This document shows positions 1-10,770 of a DNA stretch of 64,000 bases, piece after piece. Numbering within the stretch: position 1 is the first letter of the stretch; each line of letters opens with the position of its first letter. Position numbers and translations under genes: made by a program. The notes under the pieces are model-generated. The model was not told the DNA's origin, did not search any database, and saw only the letters and a list, made by a program, of their open reading frames with translations. The DNA is from Pyropia haitanensis (lineage: Eukaryota; Rhodophyta; Bangiophyceae; Bangiales; Bangiaceae), in NCBI GenBank assembly GCA_008729055.1, contig SDUX01000002.1, forward strand, positions 2,879,874-2,943,873, written 5' to 3'.

Positions 1-3000
1 TCCGACCGCCACAGTGGCCGCACAAGCGAGCGTGGCATGCCGGCCCCTGACGTGCCTACATCGCGTGACGTTGACCGGCGCCATCGGCGGGACGACCAGC
101 CATGGGACCGTCGCTCAAGTGACGGCGGCAGCGTCAGTGAGCAGGTCCTGTCAGAGAGGTCCACGCGCGAGGGCCGCGTGGGCCACGGCCGCGGCAGCCG
201 GTCAAGCGGCACTGGTGGCGGCTCAGGTAGCCTGGGCGGCTCTGGCGGCTCGGAGGGTGCGTCGGTTGACGGCGGCAGCCAGGGCATTCGTGGCGGCGGC
301 AGCAAGCGCGACGGTCACGTGGATGATGAGCGATTTGACCGCCGCCGCCGCGGTCATCGTAGCCGACGAGTTTTTTCGGCGGGCGGTGTCGCTCTGGCGG
401 ACGTCGATGGCGACGATATGGCAGGCAGTTCGGATCGGCGCAGTGGCCGCAACAGCACGCGAGGTTTCTCAGCAGGAGGGTCATCGATTGCGGATGACTT
501 TGCCGAGGGCCAGTCGGACCGCCACAGCGGCATCTCCGTCCAGACACCCCCCCGTGCGCTACGAGCGGAGGTTTCTCGCCGTCAAGACGTCGCTCGTTCA
601 AAAGCTGCTGTGTTGGACGTGGACGGACCGGACCGGCAAGCGTATGGGAGAGAGCGCGACTCGGACGTTCTGGCGGGCCCCGATGACGCGAGTGCCGACG
701 GCTCCCGCCCGTCGGCGGGGGGTCGCCGCAGTCCCCAAGGGGAACCGGCGGAGGTGGGCGGCGCCCGCGTCGCGGAACCCGACCGCAGCAGCGCTGGCAG
801 CACTGACGTCACCCGCTCGTTTCCTCAACAGACTTCTCCGGCGGTGGCGTCGGACGGCGACGGGCAGCCACTGCAGAGCTCGACTGGTAGTCCCGGCGAG
901 CACGAGCTAGCGAGGCAAGAGTCGGTGGACGAGCGGGACCTGGACTTTTCGGGCGAGCTGCAGCTCGATGGCGACAGCCGACAGAGCGGCACCAAAGACG
1001 GGGACACCCATGACTTGGACCTTCCTGACGCCCCGCCGACGGTGACAACGGACAGCTATGCATTCGAGGCGCAGCAGCGGGCGTTGGAGCTTGAGCGGGA
1101 GATGGAGCGCGACCGCCGCCTCGGGTCGGCGGCTGGCTCCCGCGGCGGGCCTTCGCCTGCGGGGGGCTCACGTCCAAGCGACTCGTCCCCGCCCCGCTCG
1201 GCGGTGGATTCCCAGTCCTCCACGCACTCCTACCTGTACGAGTCCTCGTCGGTGGGGTACTCTGCCACCCCGTCGGACAGCGTCCGCTCGTCGGCGCGGC
1301 AACGGGGCTCGTCGTCGCGGCGCTCGACTGCGTCGGGTAGCGGTGCGGCGTTGACGGCGGGTGATCAGCCCGGCCCCGTGGCTATCTCGGCGGAGCAGCA
1401 GCAGTTGGAAAGGCAGCAGAGGGCCCAGCACACCTCGTGGCAGCAGCGCTACCTCGCCATGCACGCAGCAGATATTGAGGCAGACGAGGAACGCCTGCGC
1501 GAGGAACGGCGGAGCCATGAGCTTGCGCCGGCCGCCGAGGGGGACCAGCGCGTCTTTGAATTTGAGACGGATGGCCTGCCTGACGTGTCTGTGTCGCCGC
1601 CACCGTCCTTCTACTCGTTGTCGGCCGCGTCAGAGTCGGTGGCCTCGCATCGGGTGGGACGGCCGCCACCCCTGTCGCCTGTGCAGGAGAGGCCCGCGTC
1701 CGAGCAAGTCGGCGCTGGCTCTGGTGGTCGCGGTGGAGCCCCCTCTGCGTCGTCAAGTCACAGGCACGGTCGGTCACGTCATAGCCGACGCCCGTCGATC
1801 GGGAGCCCGGCAAGGAGCGATGAGCAGTCGGGTCATGGCCGGCCGAGTGACACCGGCCGGCGTTCAGGGTCAGCGGCGAGGACGCAGAGCAGCGCCCGCT
1901 CTTCTGACCGGACGGATGAGGACCTCACGCGTGACACGTCGGACCTCGGCACTGGCCTCTACTCGCCTGCCCGGCCTGTGAGTTCGCCGGTGGTGTCTGG
2001 CAGCCGTCACGACCGCACAGACGGCCGCACGCAGCCAGCGGCTGGCGACCCAACGCGCGTGGACCGAATCTCGCGCGGCTCTTCTTCAAGACGGCCCCGC
2101 CCGACCGGCGCCGGGGTGGCGTCGCGGCCGCGCTCGCATCGGTCCAGCCCACACTCGGAGCGGCTGAGTGTGGCGTCGGGAGACGTCGGCTCGAGCCGCT
2201 CTATTCCACTGCGTTCGGACATGGGGGCGGGCGGGATGCCTGCTGCGCGACCTGGCGGCAGTGCATCACCCTCCCAGATTGAGTCTGCATCACCGGTGCA
2301 GTCCTACAGATCGAGCATGGTGGATGATGATGGCGGCTCTGTGGCAAGGGACCAGGGCCGTGCCGCCCAGCTCTACCCCCGTCCTATGTCTGTGAAGTCT
2401 GGTGAGGCCGGCGAAGGCGGGTCTGGCCGGCCCAGCTCTTTGCCGTCGACTCCGCCCGAGACCCCCTCGCCCGCTGTACACACCGTGGATGATACGTCGG
2501 CGGCGCCTTCCGGTTCGGGCGCCTCTCCCCCTTTGTTGTCACGGTCCAGTGGTCGGCGCTCTGGGCGTCGGCCCTCGCGTCCAAGTGTGGCTGAGGTTCC
2601 AGCGCCGGAGGGCGTCGCCGCCGACGACGAGTCTGTGCGGCGGGACGTACCTCCTTCCTTGGCACCCCCGTCGGTTGACTTTGAACGACCCGGGCAGCCA
2701 ACCGAACCGGTCGCGCCGTCGCCGTCGGTGGCGTCAACGCTGCCGTCCTTTAGCGTGGTGGGAGAGGATGGCTTGGTGGACCGCCCTCGCACTGCGTCAG
2801 GCCGTCGACCTGCCGCCGCCACTGGCTTGCCCGTCAACGTGTCTTCGCCGTCAGTCTCGCGTCTGACCAGCGCCGAAGAGGAGCAGCCGCCATCGCCGGC
2901 ACGGGTCGGGTCGACTACCCGGCCGCCATCGCGCCCGCCTTCTAGTGCATCTCGTCGATTTTCTCTGCTGGGCTCGGCCGCCGTTTTGGCGACGTCGGGC

Positions 3001-4893
3001 GCGTCGGGCGGTGCCGCTAGCGGTCAGTCCGCCGAGCCTCCAGCGTCGCCGCCCCACTTGGTGGATTCCACCACCCGGGCAGGTGCAGATGAGGCGGGTG
3101 GAGCTGTTGTGAGCGCGCGGCGAGGGGCGTCGACCAGCACCACTTCCCGTCGGTCATCCCTTTCGCGGCACTCGTCGGGCGGGGGAGGCGGACCTCCCGG
3201 TGATGAATCGGCGTCAAAGAGTCCCGTACCAGCCGAGACCTCTTTGGACGGCCGTCAGGGACGTAGTGGCAGGCGGCCGAGTGTGGCGGCTGGCTCCACC
3301 CTGGACAGTGGTGCGGCGAGGCGGCGGCAACCAGATGCCGGGAAACCGCCTCTGCAGGTGGACGGCTCCGCATCGACGACCCGCCGTGCCCGGCATCATG
3401 GCCGCACGCCGTCGGGTGAGTCGCGCACCCCACCCTCCGCTGTCGCCACCCGCCAGGTGCGCCCACCGGCTGTCGAGGCGCTCCCCGACTCCCCTGGAGT
3501 CCTCACTCACGTGTCTGGTTCAAGCTTCTTCAGCGGCGACACGGGCCTCACCGGTGGGCGGTCTCCCTCCTTTGCTTGGTGGCCTGTGCGGCAAAGCAGC
3601 GCAGCGTCGGCAGCTATCCGGACCGAGACGCGCAGCGCGACCAGCAGCCGTCAAGCCGCCGTGCCGGGAGGGGGAAGCGACGTCTCGGCGGCAGCGTCGC
3701 GGCCGAGCACGGAGCCGCCTCGTCATCAGCGGCGGCACTCGCGCTCACCGCGCGCGGGCGGCCGTGCACCCACCGCTGAGAGCATTGCCGCGGCGCTACG
3801 GAGGCGGCGCAGCCTCCAGCAGACGGCGGGCGAGGCTGCCTCGTCTACCTCTGCCCCGACGGCCACTCCATCGTCGTCGGCGGCTGCCTCTGGGGGTGAC
3901 GGCGCGCAGCCGCGCCATCGCCTGCCCGCGCGGCGGGCGAGCAGCGGTGGGGCGGCTGAGCCGCTGCCTGCGGCGCGGGACGTGCCCGTTAGCGCAGATG
4001 CCGCGCCGGCGGTTGCGGCAGCGGCACCGCCAGCCCCGGAGGCCACGTATGGCCAGCCGTGGACGGGTCAAGACGAGGCCAGCAGCCATAGCACCAGCCT
4101 TAGTGTCGGTGCCGCCGTCACAACGACGACGGTGGAGCCGCTTGTCGAGCGGCTCGTCCCGGTGCCCCGCAAGTCTCGGCCCGCCGTGGCCCCTGTGCCC
4201 GCAACTTCCTCGTTGTTACCGTCCCCGCCTGTGCCCGCTGCCCTTCCTGCTCCCGCCGCGGCGCGTTTGGCGACCACGGCGGGCAGCGCCGGCGCGACTA
4301 CGACGCGGTCCGCCGCGGCGGCGCCCAAGGAGGGGGTGGTGCCGCTCGCCGCCGGGGCCGGCGGCGCAGCCGTGCGCGCCGGCCCGAGCGGCGGGGCGGC
4401 CGTCAAGCGCCTCCGGCGGGGCTCCCCCCGGCAGGTTACCCACGCGGCTGGCGGCGACAGCGGCGGGTCGAGCGGGGCGAGCAGCGGCGGCGGGTCCAGC
4501 GGTGCGGCCGCCAGCGACGGCGGCAGCGCCGTGGACGTCCGCCCGCGGGCGCGGCGCCGCACGGCGGGTGGCGGGGTGGCCACTGCCGACGTGAGCGCCG
4601 TGCGGCTGCCGGCGCTGCCCCGCGGGGACGTGCGCGTCCCCGTGCCGCGGCCGCCCTTGCCGCCGCGGCCGCCCGTCGCGCCGGCGGCGCCGGCCGTCCT
4701 ATGGTCGTCGCTGGAGCCACTCCCGGCGCTGCCGCCCATCCCGGCGCTGCCGCCGCTCGAGTCGGTCGGGTCGGAGGGGTCCGCGACGACCTTTACATGC
4801 GTCGAGGTTGGGGACAGGCAGGTGTCGGGCACGGTCGTGGTGCGCAACGACCCCGGCGGCTTTGAGTACACGCAGGTGTCGTGGTCATGCTGA
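1..4893 (+). CDS. Giant Ser/Arg/Pro-rich low-complexity protein, 5' truncated by window
   Basis: The frame is open from base 1 to the TGA at 4891-4893, so at least 1630 residues lie in the window. An ATG at 37 exists, but the frame continues upstream and the first residues (SDRHSG) match a repeat motif seen again inside the protein, so the true start is probably outside the window. There is no recognisable globular domain. The first two thirds are rich in Ser, Arg, Gly and Asp with many RS/SR and SxxR stretches. The last third turns Ala/Pro-rich, with a run of PPLPPRPP-type segments before a short ordered-looking tail (TFTCVEVGDR, then VVVRNDPGG) that may be a small beta-rich unit. Codon use is mixed and less extreme than in the GGC-repeat genes nearby, which supports real coding. 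Function unknown; a phosphorylated scaffold or nuclear RS-type protein is conceivable but not shown. Confidence 0.65.
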   Translation, partial: SDRHSGRTSERGMPAPDVPTSRDVDRRHRRDDQPWDRRSSDGGSVSEQVLSERSTREGRVGHGRGSRSSGTGGGSGSLGGSGGSEGASVDGGSQGIRGGGSKRDGHVDDERFDRRRRGHRSRRVFSAGGVALADVDGDDMAGSSDRRSGRNSTRGFSAGGSSIADDFAEGQSDRHSGISVQTPPRALRAEVSRRQDVARSKAAVLDVDGPDRQAYGRERDSDVLAGPDDASADGSRPSAGGRRSPQGEPAEVGGARVAEPDRSSAGSTDVTRSFPQQTSPAVASDGDGQPLQSSTGSPGEHELARQESVDERDLDFSGELQLDGDSRQSGTKDGDTHDLDLPDAPPTVTTDSYAFEAQQRALELEREMERDRRLGSAAGSRGGPSPAGGSRPSDSSPPRSAVDSQSSTHSYLYESSSVGYSATPSDSVRSSARQRGSSSRRSTASGSGAALTAGDQPGPVAISAEQQQLERQQRAQHTSWQQRYLAMHAADIEADEERLREERRSHELAPAAEGDQRVFEFETDGLPDVSVSPPPSFYSLSAASESVASHRVGRPPPLSPVQERPASEQVGAGSGGRGGAPSASSSHRHGRSRHSRRPSIGSPARSDEQSGHGRPSDTGRRSGSAARTQSSARSSDRTDEDLTRDTSDLGTGLYSPARPVSSPVVSGSRHDRTDGRTQPAAGDPTRVDRISRGSSSRRPRPTGAGVASRPRSHRSSPHSERLSVASGDVGSSRSIPLRSDMGAGGMPAARPGGSASPSQIESASPVQSYRSSMVDDDGGSVARDQGRAAQLYPRPMSVKSGEAGEGGSGRPSSLPSTPPETPSPAVHTVDDTSAAPSGSGASPPLLSRSSGRRSGRRPSRPSVAEVPAPEGVAADDESVRRDVPPSLAPPSVDFERPGQPTEPVAPSPSVASTLPSFSVVGEDGLVDRPRTASGRRPAAATGLPVNVSSPSVSRLTSAEEEQPPSPARVGSTTRPPSRPPSSASRRFSLLGSAAVLATSGASGGAASGQSAEPPASPPHLVDSTTRAGADEAGGAVVSARRGASTSTTSRRSSLSRHSSGGGGGPPGDESASKSPVPAETSLDGRQGRSGRRPSVAAGSTLDSGAARRRQPDAGKPPLQVDGSASTTRRARHHGRTPSGESRTPPSAVATRQVRPPAVEALPDSPGVLTHVSGSSFFSGDTGLTGGRSPSFAWWPVRQSSAASAAIRTETRSATSSRQAAVPGGGSDVSAAASRPSTEPPRHQRRHSRSPRAGGRAPTAESIAAALRRRRSLQQTAGEAASSTSAPTATPSSSAAASGGDGAQPRHRLPARRASSGGAAEPLPAARDVPVSADAAPAVAAAAPPAPEATYGQPWTGQDEASSHSTSLSVGAAVTTTTVEPLVERLVPVPRKSRPAVAPVPATSSLLPSPPVPAALPAPAAARLATTAGSAGATTTRSAAAAPKEGVVPLAAGAGGAAVRAGPSGGAAVKRLRRGSPRQVTHAAGGDSGGSSGASSGGGSSGAAASDGGSAVDVRPRARRRTAGGGVATADVSAVRLPALPRGDVRVPVPRPPLPPRPPVAPAAPAVLWSSLEPLPALPPIPALPPLESVGSEGSATTFTCVEVGDRQVSGTVVVRNDPGGFEYTQVSWSC
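373..540 (+). repeat. Imperfect protein-coding tandem repeat (FSAGG...SDRxSG)
   Basis: Two copies of a roughly 30-residue unit: FSAGG at 373 and at 466, each followed by SDRRSG (430) or SDRHSG (514). A third SDRHSG opens the window at base 1, so the array probably extends leftwards. Confidence 0.6.
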
Positions 4894-5482
4894 GCGGTTC
4901 TTCCCTCTTGGGCTGGTGGTCGGCGGGCGGCCCACGCGGTACGGCTGTTTTTTGCGTGTGTGTTTTTTTTTTGTCTGTGGTCGTCGTCTTGTTTTTTTTT
5001 TGCTTTGTGGCTGCGTGCTCCTGGTTTGTTTGCCTCTCTTGCTCTTGACAGTTTGGTGCGTACGTCTGTGCGGGTTTCTTCTTTTCCATCTTCACCCTTC
5101 TGGCGTTTGCTCTTTGGCCACAACGGCCGCACGCCGGCCGGCTCTAACCTCCAGCGTCCCCCGTCCACCCAGGGTGTGGGCCGCCCGCCACCCCTCGGGC
5201 CGTCGCTCCCGCAACGGCCCGCCCGCGGCAGCGGCGGCGGCCAGTGGGGGCGGCGTCACCCTGCCGGCCCGTCGGGCCGCGCGGCCGCGCCGGCGCGGTG
5301 CGCCTCCCCCCCCCCCCCCCTTTCCCCCCCGCGGGGACGCACGCGCCTGGCGAGCGAAAAACGGTGCCGTATCGCGGAAGGGGGGTGGCGCCGCCAGCGG
5401 AAGGGCGGTCGCCGCCGTACCACCCGCCGCACCCCTTCCCCCCCTTGCCTGGCCCCTCCCCACCCACCCCCGGCCACGCTGG
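4894..5482. other. Intergenic: T-rich tracts, then C-rich DNA
   Basis: About 4935-5075 is strikingly T-rich on the + strand, with runs of 8-10 T separated by TGTG/GTC words; it follows the stop of the first gene and looks like its 3' UTR or polyadenylation zone. The rest, to 5482, is C/G low complexity between the 3' ends of two convergent genes. No gene is supported. Confidence 0.5.
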
Positions 5483-5840
5483 TCACCGCAGACCGGTGGA
5501 GGGGGGCTCACGGGGCGGTGACTCCCCCCCCCCCCCCGCCGGGTGACCCGCCGCCGCCAACGCGGCGGCCACCTCCGCCACCAGCTGGCCATGCCGCCGG
5601 CCGGCAGCGTCGACGGTGGCAAACGCCGCGGCGGTGGCCACCACCCCCGCCGCGTTGGCCACCGCCGCGGGCTCCCGTGGTGCGGCCGCCGCCGCCGCCG
5701 CCGTCGCTGTTGGCTTTGAAGCCGCCGCCGTCGCTGTTGGCTTTGCCGCCGCCGCCGTCGCTGTTGGCTTTGCCGCCGCCGCCGTCGCTGTTGGCTTTGC
5801 CGCCGCCGCCGTCGCTGTTGGCTTTGCCGCCGCCGTCGTC

Positions 5841-5876
<36 letters not shown>

Positions 5877-6259
5877 TACCGCAGCGGCCGGCCATAGAGG
5901 TCGGTTAGCTCCCCCCCCAGGGCGCGCACCAGCGCCTCGGGGGCGGCCGTATCCCACACGCTCGTCCCGCCGCTGAGCACCACCGCGTGGGCGCGGCCGG
6001 TTGCGAGCGCGAGCAGCTTGTTGCCCGCGCCGCCCAGGCGGAGGACGCCCCCGCGGGGGGACACGACGCGCGCCGCCACCGCCGCGGCGCTGCCAGGCGC
6101 TGCGGGCGTGAAGGAGAGCGCCAGCACCACGCCCGCAGGGGGGGTGGGGGGGGGGGGGGGGTAGGCAACCCGGCTACGCCCGCCCCCACCATCGCCGTGA
6201 TGATGACCGAGGGGGGGAACGGCGGCCCGCCCGCCGCCACACCCGCGTCCGCGGCGGCG

Positions 6260-6298
<39 letters not shown>

Positions 6299-6582
6299 GC
6301 GGCGGTGTCGGCGGCAGGGGGCGGGAAGGGCAGGCCAATCGCCGCCGCGACCGGCACGCCGCGGACGGTGATGCCGAGCAGCGTCTGGACGGCGCCGAGG
6401 CGGCCGTCGACAAACTCGCGCGTGCCGTCGAGCGGGTCCACAAACACGCACACGTCCGCCAGCGGCACGGCGCGGAGGCCAGGCGGGGTGTCCAGCCCGC
6501 CGCCGCCGCCCGCCACCCAAGAGTCGCCATGCCCGCCGACGTCCCCGCCGCCGCCCGCGTCCCTGTCGGCGGCCGCCGCGCC

Positions 6583-6614
<32 letters not shown>

Positions 6615-6879
6615 TCCAGCCGTCCAGGTCCTCTTCCGCAACGACGGTCAGCGCCGGGAAGCGCGCGAGGAGCGGCCCCAGGATAGCCGCCTGCGCCGCC
6701 TCGTCTGCGACGGTCAGCGCCGACGTCGGGTCGGCCGCGTCCTTTAGCCGCACCCGCAGCGCGGCGGCGCCGTCCGCCGCGCCCGCCCGCGCCGCCTGCG
6801 CCGACCGGATGACGCGGCACGCGTCGGCAGCGGCGGCGGCGGCGGCGCGGAGCAGGTCACCAATGTCCAAAACGTCCAT
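5483..6879 (-). CDS. 3'(2'),5'-bisphosphate nucleotidase / BPNT1-like phosphatase (frame break)
   Basis: Member of the Li+-sensitive, Mg2+-dependent inositol monophosphatase superfamily, closest by motif to BPNT1/SAL1, which remove the 3' phosphate of PAP in sulfur metabolism. From ATG 6879 the order is: N-terminal helix, SALTVADEAAQ, the metal-ligand Glu pair in VVAEEDLDGW, and the signature VDPLDGTREFVDG. After a frame change it continues with VLRLGGAGNKLLAL, WDTAAPEALVRALGGELTDLYG and NAAGVVAT, which correspond one by one to the BPNT1 C-terminal half. The change lies in the G run at 6137-6162 on the + strand; without one inserted or lost base the gene is broken. A Gly/Pro-rich loop sits between EEDLDGW and DPLDGT, and an Ala-rich KPTATAAAA repeat is inserted near the C-terminus. 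Inositol polyphosphate 1-phosphatase is the alternative; the GGAGNK motif favours BPNT1. Confidence 0.8.
5703..5837 (-). repeat. 27-bp coding minisatellite (KPTATAAAA x5)
   Basis: The word gtcgctgttggcttt recurs at 5703, 5730, 5757, 5784 and 5811, a strict 27-bp period. It encodes five copies of a nine-residue Lys-Pro-Thr/Ala unit inserted in the C-terminal part of the BPNT1-like protein, before the conserved NAAGVVAT strand. Confidence 0.9.
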
Positions 6880-7391
6880 GGTTGGGGGGGGCACCGCCGC
6901 AGCAGGACGAGCGGCAAGGGCGGTGTCGATACGCCCCGACTGTGGGGTGTCTTCACGCTGATGCGGAGGATGGAGAGGAAGGTGGTATCGGAAGGCCAAG
7001 CCGGGGGGGTACGTACGGGACTTACGGAACAAATACAGGAGAAGACTCGACCAGTGCGCAGTGGGTGCTACTTGTTTTTCGTGACTCAAGCGTGAATGCG
7101 ACCAAGGCAAGAGAGGGCGTGTCATCACACGCGGACGGGACCGTGACGTAGCCTGCACCCGCGCCCCCTCTCCCGCCACGCTGCAGCCAGCGGCTGCCGT
7201 GGTCTTGTCCCCGCTGGCTGTTGGCTGCCCGCCTGCCGCTGCCACGCTCCTCCTGTCCGAGCTGCTGTCGTTGCTCGTACCACATCCCGCCTCCCCCCCC
7301 CCCCCCTCCCCACCCCTTTGCCGAGCTTTGACGCTGCTTGCTGGCCTGCCCTTCCCCTTCCTGCCGTCGTCCCTGATCGGCGGCCGCCGCT

Positions 7392-8464
7392 ATGGAAATT
7401 GACGCGGTCGCCACCGGCCCCGTGGGCGGTGCCGCCGCGGGGTCCTCGTCGACGGCGGTGGTGCCGGCGGGCGGCGCCGCGTCGAGCACCGAGAAGAAGC
7501 GGTTTGAAATCAAAAAGTACAATGCGGTCGCGCTGTGGGCGTGGGACATTGTCGTCGAGACGTGCGCCATCTGCCGCAACCACATCATGGACCTGTGCAT
7601 TGAGTGCCAGGCCAACCAGACGTCCGCGACGTGCGCCGAGTGCACCGTCGCGTGGGGGGTGTGCAACCACGGTACGTTTCGGGGGGGGGGTGGCGCGGGG
7701 GGGGCGCGGGGGGGTCGCGGGGGGGTCGGCTTTGGAGGGAGGGGACCTGGGGCGCAGCTGGGGAGTGAGGGAGGGTACGACTGCTGCATTTGGTGGTGAT
7801 GGGTGTTGGTGGTGCGTGGGTGGGCTGGAAGTGGCGTTTTTCCTTGGCCCATGAGCGGGGTGCCCCCTGGGTGGTACTCTGGGTGAGTCCCGCGGGTGGG
7901 CCCCGCGGCTAGTCCCGCATGTCGCCCTGCGGGTGAGGCTGGAGAGCGCCTTGGCGCGCCGCTGGTCCATGGTGGGTGGCATGTCTTGCTGGTTGAGCGG
8001 GCAGTGGTCTGCTGCGCGACGTGAGTACTGCTGTCGTCACAGGAGTGCCGTGACTGACTACCCGTTCTTGTTTTGTGTTTGGGACACATCTGTTGTTTCT
8101 TTGTGGTCCTGGTCTGCTTCTGTTGTGTCCTTTGCATGGTCATGACCGTGTTGCAGCTTTCCACTTTCACTGGTACGTTGCTGTAGCCCGCCACTGTTTC
8201 TCACTCTTCTATGCCTCGTTGTTGCCCGGTCCCTTGTGTGCGCGCAGGCGGACATCTCTTATGTGTCTTTCTGTTTGGACATGTTTCTGACACGCAGTCA
8301 TGTGCTGCACCGGTTGCTCTTGGTCGCCTGTTTCTTGGCTTGCTTGTTGTCTGGGTTGTGCTCTCCTTTTCCGCTCTGCCCACAGCATCAGCCGGTGGCT
8401 GAAAACTCGTCAAGTGTGCCCGCTCGACAACAGCGACTGGGAGTTTCAAAAATACGGGCGGTAG
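7392..8464 (+). CDS. RBX1: RBX1/ROC1 RING-box protein (3 exons)
   Basis: Catalytic RING subunit of cullin-RING ubiquitin ligases, which recruits the E2 and NEDD8 machinery. Joining 7392-7671, 8157-8172 and 8386-8464 gives 124 residues (human RBX1 has 108), with an Ala/Gly-rich N-terminal tail. Exon 1 has the cullin-binding strand [16 protein letters not shown], then CAIC, the extra zinc-binding CIEC and CAEC pairs, and WGVCNH. Exon 2 is only 16 nt and supplies AFHFHC across its borders; exon 3 gives [15 protein letters not shown] and the family-typical C-terminus WEFQKYGR. Introns are 485 nt (7672-8156) and 213 nt (8173-8385), both GTACGT...CAG. The ATG at 7392 is the first in frame. Every zinc ligand of the family is present, so this should be functional. 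RBX1 rather than RBX2 is judged from the C-terminus. Confidence 0.96.
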
Positions 8465-9373
8465 CCGGACGTGTGGCTGGCGACGCGGGAGCAGCCTCGG
8501 CGTCCCTTTGGCGGCGCACAACACGGCGTTCTTGGTTGGTGGGTCGCGTATGTGCGGACCTGCGCGTACCACCCGCTCTCCTGTTGCCCGGCCCGCCTCG
8601 GCGTGCTTGTACACCCACTGCGGCGCACTGTTCGAGGCGACGGACAGTTGGCCGTTGCTATGCTTGAAAGGCTCAACCGAGTGCTTCTCTTATGCTTTTT
8701 TTTTTTTTGACCGCATTGCGGTTGCTTTTTCCGCGTGCCTTGCACGTTCACAACCCAGAGGGTGTGCTTGTTCGACGTCTCAGTCATCTTGCAGTTTGCT
8801 CTTGTTGCCAGCCAGTGTTGCGCGACACAGGCAGCTGGTAGTGGTGTGCCGACCTGACTGGCTGCTGAACGAGTTCGGCGACCCGAAGTGATGTGGACGA
8901 CCAGAGCGTGGCGCCAGTGCGCAGGTAGCGGACGCATGCAGACGACCACTGTCGTCATCTGGTGCGGTCGCATAACGAGTGGTGGTGCATTATGCTGCGC
9001 GTCGCTGCTCAGAATAGTAGCGGCGTGCGCGAACGAAGTCCGTTCCACTGGGAGCGATCGGTGTGGTTTGTCAGCCCCCAACCCCACATCGAACTGCGAC
9101 GCAGAAAAAGGACATGCCGTCCGGGTGAAGAGTGCGCGCGGTGATCAGATGCCACACCGCTTCTGACCAACAAGGTCATCCGCCCCATCGTTCCCATCCA
9201 TCGGCAACGTCCACGTCGTGCGTGACAAAACGCCGGCAGCATCAGCACCTCGATGAAAGGCGGACAAGCCACGCGTCGACATCTTTTGCCTAGATAAACC
9301 GCTCGCACAGACACTCCCACCACCACCCCAACCAATACCACCAACGCCCCAGCACACCAACCGCACGGCTCCC
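8465..9373. other. Intergenic region with T13 tract
   Basis: A T tract near 8697-8709 follows the RBX1 stop by about 230 bp and resembles the T-rich zone behind the first gene. The remainder is of balanced composition between the convergent 3' ends of RBX1 and uS5; no convincing ORF or RNA was seen. Confidence 0.4.
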
Positions 9374-10234
9374 TCAAGCCGCCACCGTGGGCGCGGGCGC
9401 TGCTGCCTTGGACAGCAGGCTCGAGTACTCCTCAAACGGCGACGCCAAAAACTTGGTCTCCTTCCAAAAGTCGGGCGTCAGGTAGCCGTACGTCGCCGAG
9501 ATGGCGTGGAAGGTCGCCTTGGCAAAGTTGCCCAGCGTGCGCGTGTGGCCCGATGAGGAGGTAAACACGTCCTCGAGGCCGGCAGCCTGCAGCAGCTTCT
9601 TGGGCACCTTGGCCGCGACGATGCCCGTCCCGCGGGGCGCCGGCACCAGCCGCATCCGCACCGATCCGCACTTGCCCGTGACCTTGCACGGCACCGTGTG
9701 GGGCTGGCCAATGCGGTTACCCCAGTAGCCGCGACGCACAGGCACAACCGCCAGCTTGGCAGCGATAATCGCGCCACGGATGGCGGTGGCCACCTCCTTG
9801 GCCGACTTGACGCCCAGACCCACGTGGCCATTGTTGTCGCCCACCACCACAAACGCCTTGAAGCGGGTGCGCTGGCCAGCGCGAGTCTGCTTCTGCACGG
9901 GCATGATGTTGAGCACCTCGTCCGACAGGCCGGGCAGGAACGAGTCAATAATCTGGAACTCCTTGACCGGGATGGAGAAGAGGAACACGTGCTCCAGCGA
10001 CTTGATCTTGCCCTCCTTAACCAGGCGACCCAGCTTGGTCATCGGAATCCACTCCTTCTCCTCCTCCACACGCCCGCGACCGCGGCCGCGGCCACGCCCA
10101 CGGCCGCGGCCATCGCCGCGGCCGCGGCCGCGGCCGTCGCCGCCCGCGGCGGCGCCGCCCTCCGCGGGCTTGCCGGCAAAGCCGCCGGGGAAATCACCAC
10201 GGCCGCCAGCCGCAGGGGGAGCAGCGTCCGCCAT
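9374..10234 (-). CDS. RPS2: 40S ribosomal protein uS5 (RPS2)
   Basis: Cytosolic small-subunit protein at the mRNA entry/decoding side of the 40S. Intronless, 286 residues from ATG 10234, in the usual eukaryotic size range. The N-terminus is Ala/Gly-rich with the RGRGRG repeat typical of eukaryotic uS5 (an arginine-methylation-type tail). It is followed by [17 protein letters not shown], the S5 dsRBD-like domain ([20 protein letters not shown]) and the S5 C-terminal domain ([41 protein letters not shown]). The longer open frame upstream of 10234 has no ribosomal similarity and is rejected as start. Third positions are almost entirely G/C but the protein is not low-complexity, which makes this one of the safest calls here. 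Confidence 0.98.
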   Translation of the reverse strand: MADAAPPAAGGRGDFPGGFAGKPAEGGAAAGGDGRGRGRGDGRGRGRGRGRGRGRVEEEKEWIPMTKLGRLVKEGKIKSLEHVFLFSIPVKEFQIIDSFLPGLSDEVLNIMPVQKQTRAGQRTRFKAFVVVGDNNGHVGLGVKSAKEVATAIRGAIIAAKLAVVPVRRGYWGNRIGQPHTVPCKVTGKCGSVRMRLVPAPRGTGIVAAKVPKKLLQAAGLEDVFTSSSGHTRTLGNFAKATFHAISATYGYLTPDFWKETKFLASPFEEYSSLLSKAAAPAPTVAA

Positions 10235-10770
10235 GACGGGCACCAGGGGGGGGAGGATCCAGAGAAGCCACTCACGTCGCCCACTGCACGCACGGCGGGC
10301 GGTGGGGGGTTGGCGGCGTCGACGGCGGCCTAGCAATCGTCCCCGTCGAAGCGACACACACCCCCGACCGCGACACAGACGGGGGCACTCATCCACCACG
10401 TGGTGCCGGATAACGATGACAACTCTTTTTGGAAAACTCGTTACAATATACTTGTGAGGTACCCTTCTCATTGTCCAATGTACTTTCTGAGGCGTCGCAA
10501 AGGACAGGCTGCCCTGAAATCTAGGGGTGTCGGAAATTCACTATGATCCAGCCAGCACTCACTCATCAGACAAATACATAGACCAATGACAAAATTCGAC
10601 AGTGTAGGAGCACAACCCGCGGATCAAGGATTGCCAGCTCGCAGCAGCGTGCAAGACAAGAGACAAGAAGAGCGACGAGAGACGGACTCGAGACAGTCCG
10701 CAATGGTACACGAGCGCGCGGCCGCCACGCTTCTCCTAGTCAGATTGCTATCCACGTGAAGCGCTGCCTA
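10235..10770. other. Intergenic region upstream of uS5
   Basis: Promoter side of uS5 and 3' side of the next minus-strand gene. Composition falls to about 50% GC at 10400-10700. No TATA-like element can be assigned with confidence and no ORF is supported. Confidence 0.4.

Noticed and set aside
10235..10471. N-terminal extension of uS5 (open frame to 10471)
   Set aside because: Unlike any uS5 N-terminus and AT-richer; [11 protein letters not shown] at 10234 starts the typical Gly/Arg tail.
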